A DNA stretch of 64,000 bases from Beta vulgaris subsp. vulgaris (GCF_026745355.1 NC_079203.1:2423249-2487248); one strand, 5' to 3'; numbered from the stretch's first letter, positions 33,493 through 47,054 are shown. Notes: generated by a model not told the origin, from the letters alone. Numbers and translations: made by a program.

Positions 33493-34085
33493 ATGAGTAT
33501 GTTGTTTGCAATGCTTTCAAGAGTTCGTTTCAAAGAAAGATGTGAACAGGTAATATTGATGTTATTTGCATATGACTCATCGTTTTTGAAGTGTGTTTTA
33601 ATTGTTAAAACCTTCTTGTCTTACAGTTACATTTTAAATTAAACTATAGTATAAGCTTTGTTCTTGATTTTTGCTATTTCCTGTCAACTTATATGTTTTG
33701 ATTGCTAAAATCTTCTATTCTTAATGTTCAAGATATTGTCAAATTTGTTTGGTGCTCTGTCTTAGAGAAGGAGCCTGTGACGACATTCGAATTTCGCCTA
33801 CATTGTCTGATGTTACTATGATATAACTATCTGTATGTTGTATCCGAGGCTTTTGTGTCTTTCATGATGGTGCAATGTTTGCTCTTGACTTGATCCATAA
33901 CTTTGGTTGCTTTTACCTTGTTTTTCTTCTTTACACCCTTAAACTTTTCCCAGCTAAACAACACCTCAAAAAGAGGGTCTTGTTTGCTGATGAATGTAGA
34001 ATTGTTCTAACTGATTGTATGTCATTTGTGTTTTTTGCTATGGCAGAAGACCGGTTAGCGACTGCTGAAAGACAACGAAGCTGAC
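33493..34085 (+). other. Possible spliced 3' exons after the 66-aa gene
   Basis: Canonical sites suggest that the transcript continues: donor AAGATGAAG|GTACTT at 32821/32822, exon 33493-33549 (TGTGTAG|ATGAG ... AACAG|GTAATA), then an acceptor GGCAG|AAGACC at 34046/34047. Joined, ATG 32815 would encode a 24-residue basic peptide ending KTG. These could instead be introns in a 3' untranslated region, which would make the coding transcript a target of nonsense-mediated decay. Inference only. Confidence 0.35.
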
Positions 34086-34097
34086 TACGATCTTTTC

Positions 34098-34790
34098 ATA
34101 CATCAGATTTGATATTTTTGGCCAAAACCAACTTTTTGCTGCTAATTCTTTGTTAGTTTAGAGGCTGCTAATTCAGACTAGAAGCTCACTGGCAACACCA
34201 CAACTTTGCATATGTAGAGAAGGCAATTTTTCGAACATAAGCTGACTATGACCTTATCATACATCAGATTTGATATTTGGACTACCAATTTTTGCTGCTA
34301 ATTCTTTGTGAGTTTGAAGGCGCTAACTCAGACTAGAAGCTCACCGGCAACACCACCTCAACATTGCATATGTAGAGAAGGCAGTTTTTTGAACATGTTA
34401 ACTACGATTTCATACATCAGATTTCATATTTGGAGAACACCAATTTTTGGCTTTTTGCTGCTAACTGAAGCTCACTGGCAACACCACTGCAAGTTTGCAT
34501 ATGTAGAGAGCAGTTTTTTCTTCTAATATCGCGTGGAAGAAGTACATACAATAACACCACCATAGCTTGAAGGCGATCATAGACAGCCAACAGATGACAT
34601 GATTTTGCAACTTCTCCACAGGATAGTATATTTGTAGGCAACTTTTTTTTTTCTTCTAATAGGCGTCAAAGAAGTAGATAGAATAACACCAGGCACCAGA
34701 TAAATTGTACATCCATAGCTTGGAGGTGATCCTATACAGATGACATTTGACATTTGATTTTGTTGTTCCTCCACAATGTAGCATCTTTGC
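34098..34790. repeat. Two further tandem repeat blocks
   Basis: Block 1: three copies aligned on CATACATCAGATTT at 34098, 34258 and 34411 (spacing 160, 153), each with GCTCACTGGCAACACCAC and TTGCATATGTAGAGA. Block 2: two copies starting TTCTTCTAATA near 34519 and 34651, each with AATAACACCA and CATAGCTTG. The blocks follow one another directly. No coding frames. Confidence 0.78.
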
Positions 34791-35312
34791 TGCAAATTTC
34801 AAGTTACATTAGATGTAAAGTGAATTTCGAACAATTAGTCTCTTTGACAATAAATGGCCAGTTTTATGGTATCTTATTTTTGAGTAGAGGCATCCTAATG
34901 TATAGTGATTCTCGAACTAGTGTTATCTATGAAGCTTGATGTTGTTGGTTATGGTGTCAATATATGGCGAGAAAAACAGTAAACTAACAAAGAAAAGGCA
35001 GGAAAACTATAAAAACCAAAAGGTTACATAGTAATTTTGTATCAAGCTAAGGAAACATAAGCTAAAATCACAATTGCCAACCTTGTTAAACTCCTATTCT
35101 GTCTATCAATCTAATGCAAATTCTCTCAAAATTGTATGAGATTTAAACATTCAGTTCTGATGTTGCGTAATATACCAATTATATCTAAACTAAGACAAAA
35201 CAAGTGAAACTCCTATTCTTACCTTTTATTTTCTGAAAAAACTTTAAGGCCTTCAATTGGGGTGTTATGCTTTGCTAGGTCAACCCAGGTAATGATCTTA
35301 GTTTAGGTCGTA

Positions 35313-35953
35313 CTAGAATTTTTTGCACGCGATGCGTGCTTGAATTTTTTTTGAAACAGAAACTCGATTTTTCTTCGGCATAAGAGTCAAAATTTGAACA
35401 TTAGACATGTGAAGTATAATTGTTTTTAGTTGCAAAATTTGATTGGTTTAATTTCTGTCACTTAAGTCTCTCATACCTATTTTTGTTTTTTTTTTTTTTT
35501 TTTTACTTTTCAAAGTTAAATTCAATGAACAAAATAGAAATTTTTATTGAATTTATTTATGATTTCTAATATTATAATTTTTTAGTTGATCTTTGAATTA
35601 AGTACAGTACTAACTTCTAAATTCTAAACAATATACAAAAGTAAATAAATTTTTTCCTTGTCTAACTTCTAAATTCTGATTTCACTACAAATATACCTCT
35701 ATTTTTATCATGACCCACCATTAATTGTGAATGGTTCTTGAGAATAGTGATTTGTAAGTAAATTTTTGTAAATTTTTTTGTGTGTATTGACGTTCTAGGT
35801 TATTAGTTTAGTTTGTATGTTAATTTTAAGTTTTAATTAAGTTTCCCGGTTTTGATTTTAACATTCATTTTGTAATTTAGAAAGGGAAGGGGGGCAAAAT
35901 AGGCATTTCAAAAGAGGACACCATTGCTCGTCTCTTCCCTTATATAATAGAGA
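35313..35953 (-). mobile_element. Non-autonomous Helitron (family A)
   Basis: Minus strand: A|TCTCTATTATATAAGGG at 35953, hairpin GCACGCatcGCGTGC at 35339-35325, end CTAG at 35316-35313 before T. The body is close to 28637-29382 over AATGGTTCTTGAGAATAGTG. 641 bp, no coding capacity. Confidence 0.88.
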
Positions 35954-36389
35954 TATTTTACTTTGTGGTTGAAAAATGAATGAATCATCTCATGATTTTG
36001 TCATAAATCCTAATTAAAATTCTCTTAGGAAATATATCTAATGCATATATGCCAGGTTGCATAAATCTAACTGTCAGACGACTCAGACCTTATCATTCCT
36101 AGCAATGTAATGCGGATATGAGACTGAAGTAAGAAAAATATAGTTGGGTGGAATCTCGTTGGATTCATCTCGATGTTTAGTTTTAGAATATCTTACTTTC
36201 ATAATAGAAAAATTATTTTTACATTTTTCCAACTATAGTTGGCTACTGTCATTAGGCCGAATTCCCTCTTGCTCTCATTTATTCCACTGCACTATTATCT
36301 TGTTACCTGTCCTAGTGTGCAACCTGTTTTGGGCTTTTACCCCTCTCCCGCCGTTAGTAGGGATACACTCAAATGAGTGGTGGAGTGAT

Positions 36390-37160
36390 AACCTAAGATC
36401 CAATGCTGTTTTTTTAGAGGTGTCATGTGGAATATTTGTTTTCCTTTCATATGTTTTGAGCTGTGGAAGAATAGAAACGGTTTTGTTTATAAACAGGAGG
36501 ATGATGTGCGACCATACATACCGCTAGACTCAGAACAAACTCTGAAGAGTGCTGTTATAAAAGCAAATTTCTTCTCCTCTACATTACCTGAGTACTGTGA
36601 CCTCCACTGTTGTGTCCCCCTCCCTGAACAAGCCTGTTATTCCCTTGGGCTTCTTTGCGTGTTTTGTTGATGCAGCGTTTGATAATCATGAAAGGCCATC
36701 GGGTCTTGCAGGCATTCTTGTATCGGATAGGTATGTGTGGGTGGCGCGTTTTGAGAGGAAAGTGGTTGTTAGGGGTGTGCTACTTGCTGAACTGTATAGT
36801 ACTCTAAAAGAAGCGCTTGCATTGGCAGTTAGGGAGTATGTCAAGAAAATTGTGATATTCTCGGATTGTGTAAATGTTGTTGACTTACTTACTCAGTGTG
36901 ATGGTGCGCCCAATACATATTCTGTTCTTATCTGCGATTGCAGGGATCTATCTTGGGAGATGGTTAGATTCATCCACATCCCTCAGGAACGAAACATGGT
37001 CGTGGACAAGATGGCGAAGGAGTGTAGAAGTTCTTTAGAATGTAATGTAACTAGGAACACCCCTCTCCCTAGTCATTGTAGGAGTGATTTGAACTCGATT
37101 TGTAATATGGCTGCAACGGAGATTTAACTTATAATATGTTGCTTTCGTAGCAAAAAAAAA
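36390..37160 (+). pseudogene. LINE 3' end: RNase H domain and poly(A)
   Basis: A first frame carries 'ELWKNRNGFVYKQ' (about 36460-36500), the usual segment after the LINE zinc-knuckle. After a frameshift, a 176-aa frame (36597-37127) holds a plant-LINE RNase H domain with catalytic residues 'FVDAAF' (Asp), 'LLAELYSTL' (Glu), 'IFSDCVNVV' (Asp) and 'NMVVDKMAKE' (Asp). The sequence ends in an A run at 37151-37159. It is 5' truncated and frameshifted, so dead as an element. Its tail lies 170 bp from the ABCG stop codon, converging with that gene. Confidence 0.82.
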
Positions 37161-37332
37161 GACTTTCAAGAAAGAATTTGCATTAAACAGGGATGTTCTT
37201 CATACAAAGTGAACTAAGATCTAAAGACTTTTACTTCTATAAGCTAGTATCTATTCAAACAGAAATCAGAACATATATGAACATTTCTATAAAATAAAAC
37301 AATATGCATTCTAGCTCAATATGTCTCATCCA

Positions 37333-40300
37333 TCATCTTCTCTGAAAGTTGAAGGTCTTGAGAGAATAGGCATAAACCACAGCAAATAGGACGTTTATTC
37401 CTAGGATTACACCCGCAACAGGTCCCAAGAAATCGTGTCTGTAACCAAAATAGCTACGCAAAAAGTCCCTCACAGATGGTCCATTAGCAACATCTAGGAG
37501 TCGATCTTCGTAATCACCGAATTGAGAGACTAGCATTCCATACAAGCTCCACGCTATGGGGCATCCCCAGTAGTACCATCTCCACCATACTGGCATTCTC
37601 TGTACATAGAAATGAAAAGAAAAACTTAGAAAATGTAGCAATAAAGGACTTGATTTGAGAATGAGTAATTGTTACGATAACGAGTAGATATTGAAGTGAG
37701 CTTACTGGTCTTGGGATAAGGAAACCGGAGAAAAGATTCCATATTCCGTAGAAGGCAGAGGAAATGATGGCGGAAACACTATCATTCGGGGTTAGGCCAA
37801 CACACATCATGCCGTAGTATGTGAAGTAGAGCAAGGTAAAGTACATGAAGAAAATGTACCAAAAGAACTTGGCTAAAGTCCACTGGAACCCCATCATGGC
37901 ATATACTATCGCCCCATAGGAGATCGTTTGGCAGAAAGTGTAAGGAAGCTCAATGACAACCTGAATTGAACAGTTATATAATATGTTAAGAATCTAGAAG
38001 AGGCATATTAATCATTATTTAATCATTTTGTCACCAAAATCCTTTTTGTGGGCTAATATCAGACATTAAAAAGGGATGTATGTATACCTGTGCAAAGGCA
38101 TAGGGCAATGCCGCATACATTCCTGCTGCTCTTTCTCGGTAGAATACTGTTCTTTCAACAAACACCACTGGTTGAACTCCTGATGCATTCTGAATACCGA
38201 GGAAAAGAATTGCGGTGTACATAGAACCCATTGCATTGAAAAGGTCTTGCTGCGTACTTCTGCAATATTAGCAAAGTAATAATTTAGATATACTGGGAAC
38301 ATAAGGGTAATATTGCAAATGTTTAACTTACTACTTTAGATAGTAGCCTATAATTTTGGAAAAACCCAAAATAAGAAGTGGCGTATTATCTAGGGAGGGA
38401 GAGTGTATCAATTTAAGTACCTGTTTTGCCCAATCTTCCAGAAAATGGATCCAAACATGACCCCCACAAAAGTTGCAAAGAGGAGCCTCATTGCGGTGTA
38501 CATAGTGTTTCGCCAATATGAACAATGCAGTTTCCACAAACAAGCCATAAATTGAGTAACAGAAGGCTGTGAATATTGAGTAGGGAAGTACAGGTCTTTT
38601 GATGCTGCAATTGGTACACTAAGTTCTGTTATCAATGCTTTACTTCTCCTGCAATATTAGTAATTAATTTTAGCTAATAGCAAAACAGCGCGTGTAATCC
38701 TAAGGGGTTTCTCTTCAAAGAGTATGACCTATCTTACCTGTAGAGATCGGAATCCTTGTATATTTGGGCAAAATCAACACCAAGTGCAGCTTCCTGGGCC
38801 ATTGATGTTACCTCCAACATCCAAGTTGCTGGATTATAGGCCTCTTTGATCTTTTGAACACCACCGATTGCCTTTATTGAAGAAATATGATGCGTTCAAT
38901 TTCAGCAAATGTACCATAGTATTTAAAAATTACAGATACATAACTAATTTCCTCACCTCAAAGTATTTGATAAGTTGAATACCATGACGACCTATTGGAC
39001 CAAAATATATCTGCTGTCCACCTCGTTTTAGCAGTAGCAACTACAGAAAATAAATAAAGAAATAGTTAATTTTTCTTGAGTTCTTAAACTAGAAAATCAT
39101 GATATTGCAATTCATATAGGATCAAACCTCGTCAAAAGCATCGAATATGTCAATGCTAGGCTGATGGATTGTGCAAACCACTGTTCGTCCTGTATTAACT
39201 GTGTTTCTGATGGTCCGCATAACAATGGCAGCAGCTCTGGCATCAAGCCCCGAGGTTGGCTCATCCATGAAGATTATAGATGGGTTGGCGACAAGTTCAA
39301 CAGCAATTGTTAGTCTCTTTCTCTGTTCAGTTGAAAGACCATTAACTCCCGGAAGTCCTACAAGTGCGTGTCTTAAAGTGTGCAATTCTACAAGTTCCAT
39401 GACTTCCTCCACGAATACCTGCAACATAAATTTATCATTACATCTTCAGCTTTTTATACAACCACCATTGTTTTAGTCAACATTAAAAATGTATGAATAT
39501 CAATCTTCCATCACTAGATCTTACTAAACCTTCATTGGGCCTGCACACAAGCTACATCTAACTTGCTTGAGTGTTTGACTTTGACCCTATACAGGCCAAG
39601 TCGAGGTTTGACTTGTATGTTCATCCTCCCAAATCTTCTCAATGTAAGAAAACTCAGGGGGTTGTTCGATTTCAGTTTCCAATTTTTGCTTATAATATTT
39701 CTAGAGTGAATATAAATTGTACAATAAACTTAAAATTAGGTATTCTTAGACTGATCATGATTTGGTTTAAACAGACAATAGAATATTGGGAAGTACTTTT
39801 TCTAGTTTCAATATTTGTGCTTTTAGTTCTCAAAAAGATCTGAAAGCAAAAAATAACAATGGACAAGTGCTAGTTATCCTCCAACAGGACTAATCTCAAA
39901 GAGTAAGGCAAAATTGAATATTCTACATTAGTACTTCAAGTACAATATATATATTCAGAAAAGGTTACCTTTCTTGTTTCTGCATCAACATCGGATGACA
40001 ACCGAAGCCAAGCAGAAAAGATTAAGGACTCATAAACAGTCAGATGAGGAGAGTGAATATCAGCCTGCTCACAGTATCCAGAAACTCGAGCAAAGGTTTC
40101 TTGCTTCTTGGGGTAACCCGATATTCTGACATCTCCATCGATATATCCACCAGTTTTCCTCCCTGCTAACACATCCATTAGGGTAGTCTTTCCTGCACCA
40201 CTAACACCCATAAGTGCTGTCAACACTCCTGGCCTGAAAGCACCACTGACACCCTTTAGAAGTGTTAGTCGGTCCTCAGTGACACCTTGAGCTTTCATTG

Positions 40301-43300
40301 CCTGAAAATGATGTGTAATTTTTACAATTAGACTTTTAGATGAAAGATACAAATTTTAAATGGGAAGCACCCATGATGTTGGAAAAGACAGAAAGATTAC
40401 CGGAGGCATGTCTACTGAGTAACTAATTTCATCAAAAGTAACAGAAAGGCGTTCAAAAGGCAGAACCATCCCCCTATTCGAGTTTCCATTAGCTTGCTCT
40501 TGAATATCTACTCTCCTTTCTACAAATTAGAGATACATTGAGTTTGTGTTATAGTCATGAAAATGAGAATGATACTTGGTGGAAGAGCTATATGTTTTTT
40601 AAGAGAATTGACTCACGAGAACGAGAGGATCTCTTTCTGCTGGATGACAACTCAATAGCTTGACCAGTTAGGTTAGCTTCTTTGAATTTCAAATCTTCTT
40701 CAGATAACATGGCCTGAGGTTTTCCAAGTGCTGCAAACACGAATCAAAATTGTCAGAAAAATATTAGCACATGCATCTTCTGTAACTTAAGGATAATACA
40801 AAACATGACCACTTACGGTTTAAATATGTTAAAGTCCATGTATAGAACAGATTCAACAGAAAAACGTATCCCACCAACGCTCCAAGTCCAATCCAATACC
40901 AATATGAATGCGTAAACACCCCACGAGAGTCCAAGACAATACGTCCTAAAGAAAGATTGCTCCAACTATGTCCAAGGAATTCATTAACAGATAGTGCATT
41001 TTGCCCGTACTGCAGTGGAGAGATCCAGTAGCCCCATATCCACCATTTCTTCACGTTATCTGAGACAAATATGGAACGGATCATGTTCAGTTCAATTTAT
41101 ATGATTCATACTTTATCCTTACACCTGACAACACTAATATGAACATCAAAAACTTTTTGGCTGTAATCTAATTTCAGTTTTTGGTTGAAATGAATCTATC
41201 TGGAACTTGTGGTTTTTGACGTAAAAAGAGCAAAGCAATCTCATACTTGCAAGACAAGAAAGGAAAGCAAACATACGACGAGATATAATGAATCCACCCA
41301 GCACAATAAGTGTAACCAGAGCACCGGTGCCAAATGTGTTGGCCAAAATCATATTTCTTCCAAGTCCTGCGTTAAGTCGAAACAGCGCAGAAGCCATCTG
41401 GTGAACAGCTAAGAGCACGAAATAATGTTTAAAGAACCTTCCCGCATTGGAGTCATAGCCAATGATATAGTAAGTTAATATCACCCAAATGGCTGTTTCT
41501 ATAATAGCTATTGGTATTTTAAGAATCCATGAAGGTATGGCATATGCCCAAGCAGGGTAAAACCGCAAGTCTCTTTGCTTATAGAAGACGGGAAGCTTTG
41601 CGATTGCTAATGCCATCTCAGCAAACCCATTGAATAGGATCTGAATTTGAGCAAAGAAAAGTGCACCCATGTAGATATTCCCATCTTGTACATCTCTCTT
41701 ATGCATATGAGATCTCAAAAACAATGTCGAGGTCACAAGTGCGGTCAGAATGAGCTGCAAAAACACAAGAAATAATTAATAAGCAAATTTGGAACATATT
41801 TGACTTTCTCTTAAGGGATATAATATTGAAAAGCTCTAATTAGCCAAATTTTTAGCTAGCAAAATAAGATAAGATAATGGGTCCACACCAAGTGAAGTTA
41901 CCGAAAATGTGCGATTAGACTCATGGGACAAAAAATTAGCTAGCTATAATTTAGCCAAATAGACTTATTGAAAATAAATCCTACTGGTAAATGTGTAAAT
42001 ACTCACTTGAAAGGCCTTAAAAATATAGACAAATTGGTTTCTTTTCATCAGCAATGCTTCTCTAGACATGCATGCTTTAAACAACTCTCTTTTACCAAGA
42101 CCATATGTTCCTGTTGTCAAGGCTGCAGGATGGCTTTTCGACTTGTCAAATGGAACCGAAAGCTCACTAGCAAGTTTCCTGCCGACATGAAATGATTGAA
42201 AAGCTTCTGCAAACTCCTTAACAGTAACAAAGGTATAAGGCTCATTCTCACGGCACCAATACTGTTCCTGATCTTTCGTTGATGTTACCTATCGAATAAG
42301 TATTATCCAAAACCAAATAAGATACAAGTCTTATAATTATACAGCAGATATTAAACAAATTTTTTTTTTTTTTTTTTTACTAAAGATGACATATTTGAGT
42401 ATATAGCAGGAGATTTTACTTCTTGTAAAAAGTCAGCAGCTCCCTTTCTTTCAGGACATTTGAAGCCCATGTATTCAAAGAACTCAAGCACATGTTCTCT
42501 AGGACCTTGATACACGATTTGTCCATCAGCAACAAGTATTATATCGTCAAAGAGGTCATATGTCTCAGGAGCAGGTTGTAGGAGAGAAATTAGAGCGGTT
42601 CCTTTTAGAATATGGATGGATTGCCTGATTGAGTTGACAATCTGATATGTTGTAGAGCTGTCCAAACCAGTTGATATTTCATCCATAAAAAGTGCTTTTG
42701 ATGGGCCAACCAGCATTTCTCCTGTAACATGGTGAATCCCAAATTATGCCACAGAAGATCGAGAAAAATACAAATGATTTAGTTAGGAGACAATAAAATG
42801 TTTACCAGTAGTAAGTCGCTTTCTTTGTCCTCCTGAAATACCCCTTATCATTTCATTCCCAACCATTGTATCAGCACATATATCAAGTCCTAAAATCTGT
42901 ATAAGCAACACAAACCAATTGCTCAGATTTTGATGTTCTTGACTCTCAAAGAAAATTATGAATATATCAGATAAATGATGATCAATTACCTTAAGAATGT
43001 ACTCAGTAACTACACTGGCGTCCTGTCCCTCCATTGCTGCTGCCTAGAAATCACATCAAAACAGCTTAAGATAATTGATATTGTAGGACCAATATTGCAC
43101 TTACAACTAACAATCTTTTTAGTCTTATTAAGTATGTACTAACACAGTTCATACATTGTAACTTAAGTTACTCAGACTATACATTTGACCTCAAGTATTC
43201 GTGCCAGGTCCTCTTAACACTTAGAAAACGGCAGGACACTCGACACTACACTTTGGACCTTAAAGTTAAATTCATTGTAGCCCTTCGACACATACCTGAT

Positions 43301-46300
43301 ACCCATGTCAGAGTAGTGAGTATCGAAGCCCTAATAACATATTATTTTAATTATAAGTTTCTTTTTCATTTATATCTCATTATTTTTTTTCTTCCCATTC
43401 AATATCATTATGTTGTTTTACCAATGCAATTGTAGCATAAAATATACTTTCAGCACCATTATGCTCCTTCCAATTTTTTCATGTGAAACTTTTTACCTTC
43501 ATGTAAACATCAATATCAGCATCAGGCTTAATATTGGCTTCCTTCTCTCTTCTTGACAATTCCACCAGCATATCTGGATATGACAAACTCATTAGATAGA
43601 CGAGCATTTCATCTAATTTAGTTATTTGAGTCACTATCTTTTCAGTTGCCAAGTTATCATGGCAAAAAAATAATAATAGCTAATGCCACAAACTAACCGT
43701 AATTCGTTCCAACCCCTTGAACCCTTGCTGAGAAGGCTAAAGTTTCTCTAACTGTCATCTCTCCAATGTGAAGATCATGTTGGCTTATATATGCTGAGCT
43801 CCTTTGCGGAACAAACTCATTCATCGTGTGTCCATTGTATGTGACACTTCCTGAAAACTGCAGTTCCATGTATTTCAGATTATTACTAACAGTATATCAC
43901 AGGCAGATATAACAAACATATATTTTCAGGGGGGAAAACAGATGAAATAGAAGCAATTCCTTGGATATATGACTCTCACCTTAAGATCTTTGGCAAGCTT
44001 ACCAGCCAATGCCAGCAGCAACGTAGTCTTTCCTGAGCCAGGAGGGCCTAAAAGTAATGTCAACCTGCACACCATATAGATATGAGTTTCTTATCAATGA
44101 CAGTTTGTTGATACCCCTCCATCAATAATAGGTCACATATCTACTTTAAGTCGTCGTGATATGGTAGACCGCTTTCAAAATTTAGTAAACTAAGTCTATA
44201 AACTTTCACATGTTATCCTTAATGATATCTCAAAACAATAATTCCAGAGAAAGACTGCACTGGTATGATAGGAAGGTAGTAATTCAAATAGTTAACAGCT
44301 TATTTGGTAGGCGGTAATACATGGCGACATGGTGATGACTTATTACTTAAGTAAAAAAAATTTGAAGTAACTCTCGTGGTATTATTGATGTTATTGCTTG
44401 TCCATCCCCATTTAAATCTTTTTCTTCAAACATTACTATCACCATTCACCATCCATTACCACTTCAGAGATGGTATCATTTTTACATTACCATGGGAATT
44501 GACATGAAACTTTCTCTACAAATTTACGTCATAAATTCATTATCATTACCACCATTTATCACAAGCTACGAAAATGGCTCTAAAAGTAATCGTCAATCAT
44601 ACATGACCTATACTTTAGGGATAGAAGGAGTACACATATCTGGAACTGTTTTACTTAAGATGAGCCTTGAAATTATCATTACCTGCCAGGCTTGATAACT
44701 CCATTGACATCATGAAGGATTGTAAACGGTTTTCTCCTATCTGGAACAATGTGGAGAAGATTCAAGATACCCTGGAAAGATCATCCAAGAGAAAAAAAAG
44801 GAATATTAAAACTACAACAATGGTGAAAATGTTTTACCAAACAAATGAGTAACTCAGAAACATTTTGTTACCTCAATTGTATTGGTGAAGAAGTTCAATA
44901 CAGATGGTAAACCTCTGCTTCCCACTAAAACTTGTGCTTCAACATTCAAATGCTCATACCTTACCTCAATTGTTGGGATTTCAATACCAACCCTGAATAC
45001 ACAAGATTTCATTTCAATCTAGCTTCAACTTTAAAAACATTCAACTTACACAGAAATGTCACCTATATTAAGTAACAAGAAGTCTACTTTCTATTGAAAG
45101 TTTCAAGTCCTCAATCAAAATTTAAGCAACAAAGAGCATTTCGACTTACAAATCTCTATAATGAATAAAGGAAAATGATATACGCAACCTTAAGGGGTAA
45201 GTGTAACAAGTTCAAAGTAGGAACATACACATAAACACATTACTAACATTGATCAATACGTTATTATATAAAAAAAAAATCAAAATAATTCTATTTTACA
45301 AAATTTATCTAATATTTATACCCGGGCACCAAGTACTTGGGTCTACATATATTAAAACTAGTCTTGTATGCACGCAATGCGTGCGAAAACAAATAAAAGG
45401 TCAATTGTGTAATAATATATACGAAAAAATGTTCATACAATTTATTGTATATTTTTCTTTTGTTTTCTGAAAACCAAGAAATCACGGATGATGTAAATAT
45501 TTTGTAAATTGAGGATATAATGATAAAAGATGATTAATTTGTATTTTATTATTTAAGAGTATAACAGAATTTACCATTTTTAGTGTTCCCCTTCTCTTTC
45601 TCTTATATAATAGAGATTCTTAACACACCTTAAATATTTTACAAAAATTCCATGGTCCAAGTATACTTGGCAATCTAGGCCCAATATGGCATGGCTTACT
45701 TATTATGGGTCGGTTAAGATTGTACTAGCCAATCCCCTACCCCCATATATATGGCCTGACCAAATGCCAACTTTATACTGCAAATTTGCCAAAGATCCTT
45801 AGAATTAGAGTTAGTCTTGCGTGAACCTAATCCACAATGATATTATTGTAGATCAAAACACTTATTATCTCTACAAATTCGTCGAAAGATCATTCTAGAA
45901 AAAAACATTCTCGTTAATTATCATCATAGAATAACCAATAGTTAGAATCATTAAAAAAAAAGACCGATCATAGTCAGTTTATTTAGTGTGTCTTTCTATT
46001 CTATTATTATATTATAATTCGAAAGAGGCAGGAAAGGAAAGGTGGAATAATAAAAAATCAAAAGTATGACACGAATCAAGTGCCTACATGAATTAAGCTA
46101 TTTTACAGAAAAAGTAAAATTTTTAGTTTTAAGTGAAGTATCGATTGTTGTGTCTTGCCGACACGATACACGAGTATTGAATCTTGAGGTAAATGAAAGT
46201 GTCCAAATAAGATACTTCCTCCATTTCATAATACTCGTTACACTTTTATTGGGTACACTTTTACATTACTTACTAGTTACTACACTTCCTTTTTAGACAA

Positions 46301-47054
46301 TAAACTCTCTATATCTATCTCTTTTTACATGGTTCTTTTTTCGTTTACTCTTTACCTCTTTTTTCTCCAAAAATTGTCTAGGAGTCTGTGAATTGAGAAA
46401 TATAGCAAGTAATATGATACGGATAAAATAGTTTTTTTATTAGGAAATTAAGTCAGTCTAAGGGCTAACCCCTGGAAATACCCCAGCATTATGTGTTGGG
46501 GTAAAGATCAAACCCCCTAACTCAAGGGCCAAGAGGGAGCGCTCTACTCACTTGAGCTGACTCCAATCCTTTGTTATGTGAATATGATACACAACTTTAG
46601 ATTACCATGCAGATGCATAGCAACATTAGCAACAACAAAATGCAAAATTATCAACTCAAAATAACATTTCACTCCTTCATGTATTGTAAACCAAAACAAA
46701 AAAAACACATACATACCTATCAATACGTTGTCTGAGCTTAAGCAAGAACTTCTCATTATCTTCCTCAGCAGTTTTAACAAGTCTTTGTAAAAGCTCTTTT
46801 TTATCTTCAAAACCAAGTTTATCAACATCAATTTCTCTTGCTGGGCCCCCAATATCAGTTAATATACCTTTTCTAACCCGATTATAAGTGGGTAATTTCT
46901 CAAGTGCAGCCCATTTAAGTGCTTCTTCATCATCTTCATCACGAGTTGATGTTGAAAATACTTCTCTTCCACTATTTCTCCATACACTTGATGAATTTCT
47001 CCCTAAACCAACACTTGCTACTCTGTATAATTCTGCTGCACTACTATTCTCCAT
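37333..47054 (-). CDS. Full-size ABCG (PDR-type) transporter
   Basis: 22 exons, 1438 aa: 47054-46717, 44992-44872, 44771-44683, 44064-43980, 43857-43698, 43573-43497, 43043-42990, 42896-42806, 42721-42420, 42288-42007, 41754-41277, 41059-40817, 40730-40617, 40519-40401, 40301-39969, 39418-39128, 39040-38957, 38871-38738, 38648-38421, 38259-38088, 37960-37706, 37599-37333. All phases agree. Layout is NBD1-TMD1-NBD2-TMD2. NBD1: Walker [10 protein letters not shown] (189-197), ISGGQ (328-332), [13 protein letters not shown]2: GVSGAGKTT (883-891), LSTEQ signature (990-994), [10 protein letters not shown], His1047. The plant PDR N-terminus '[17 protein letters not shown]' and C-terminus 'FNFQRR' are present. 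PDR pumps export terpenoids, hormones or toxicants at the plasma membrane; the substrate is not deducible. It resembles cluster I (PDR1/ABCG40-like). The exon 11 donor (CGTC|GTATGT) yields 'SRHN', where relatives have 'SRDD/SRDN'. Confidence 0.96.
45358..45616 (-). mobile_element. 259-bp Helitron in ABCG intron 1 (family A)
   Basis: Minus strand: A|TCTCTATTATATAAGAG at 45616, hairpin GCACGCattGCGTGC (45384-45370), end CTAG 45361-45358 before T. Smallest member of the family here. It lies in intron 1 (44993-46716) in the same orientation as the transporter gene. Confidence 0.87.
46437..46565 (-). mobile_element. tRNA-derived SINE in ABCG intron 1
   Basis: Minus strand: GGAGTCAGCTCAAGTGAGTA (box A region, about 46546-46565), then a box-B-like GGGGGTTTGATCTTTAC (about 46500-46516), and an A-rich tail (T run near 46434). 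Same orientation as the host gene. A decayed Stowaway-like left end, CTTCCTCCATTTCATAATAC, lies at 46219 in the same intron. Confidence 0.6.

Noticed and set aside
41209..41412. Plus-strand frame opposite ABCG exon 11
   Set aside because: Shadow of a well supported coding exon.
46219..46420. Possible complete Stowaway MITE in ABCG intron 1
   Set aside because: The left end CTTCCTCCATTTCATAATAC is clear but no matching right end was found, so it is not listed as an element.
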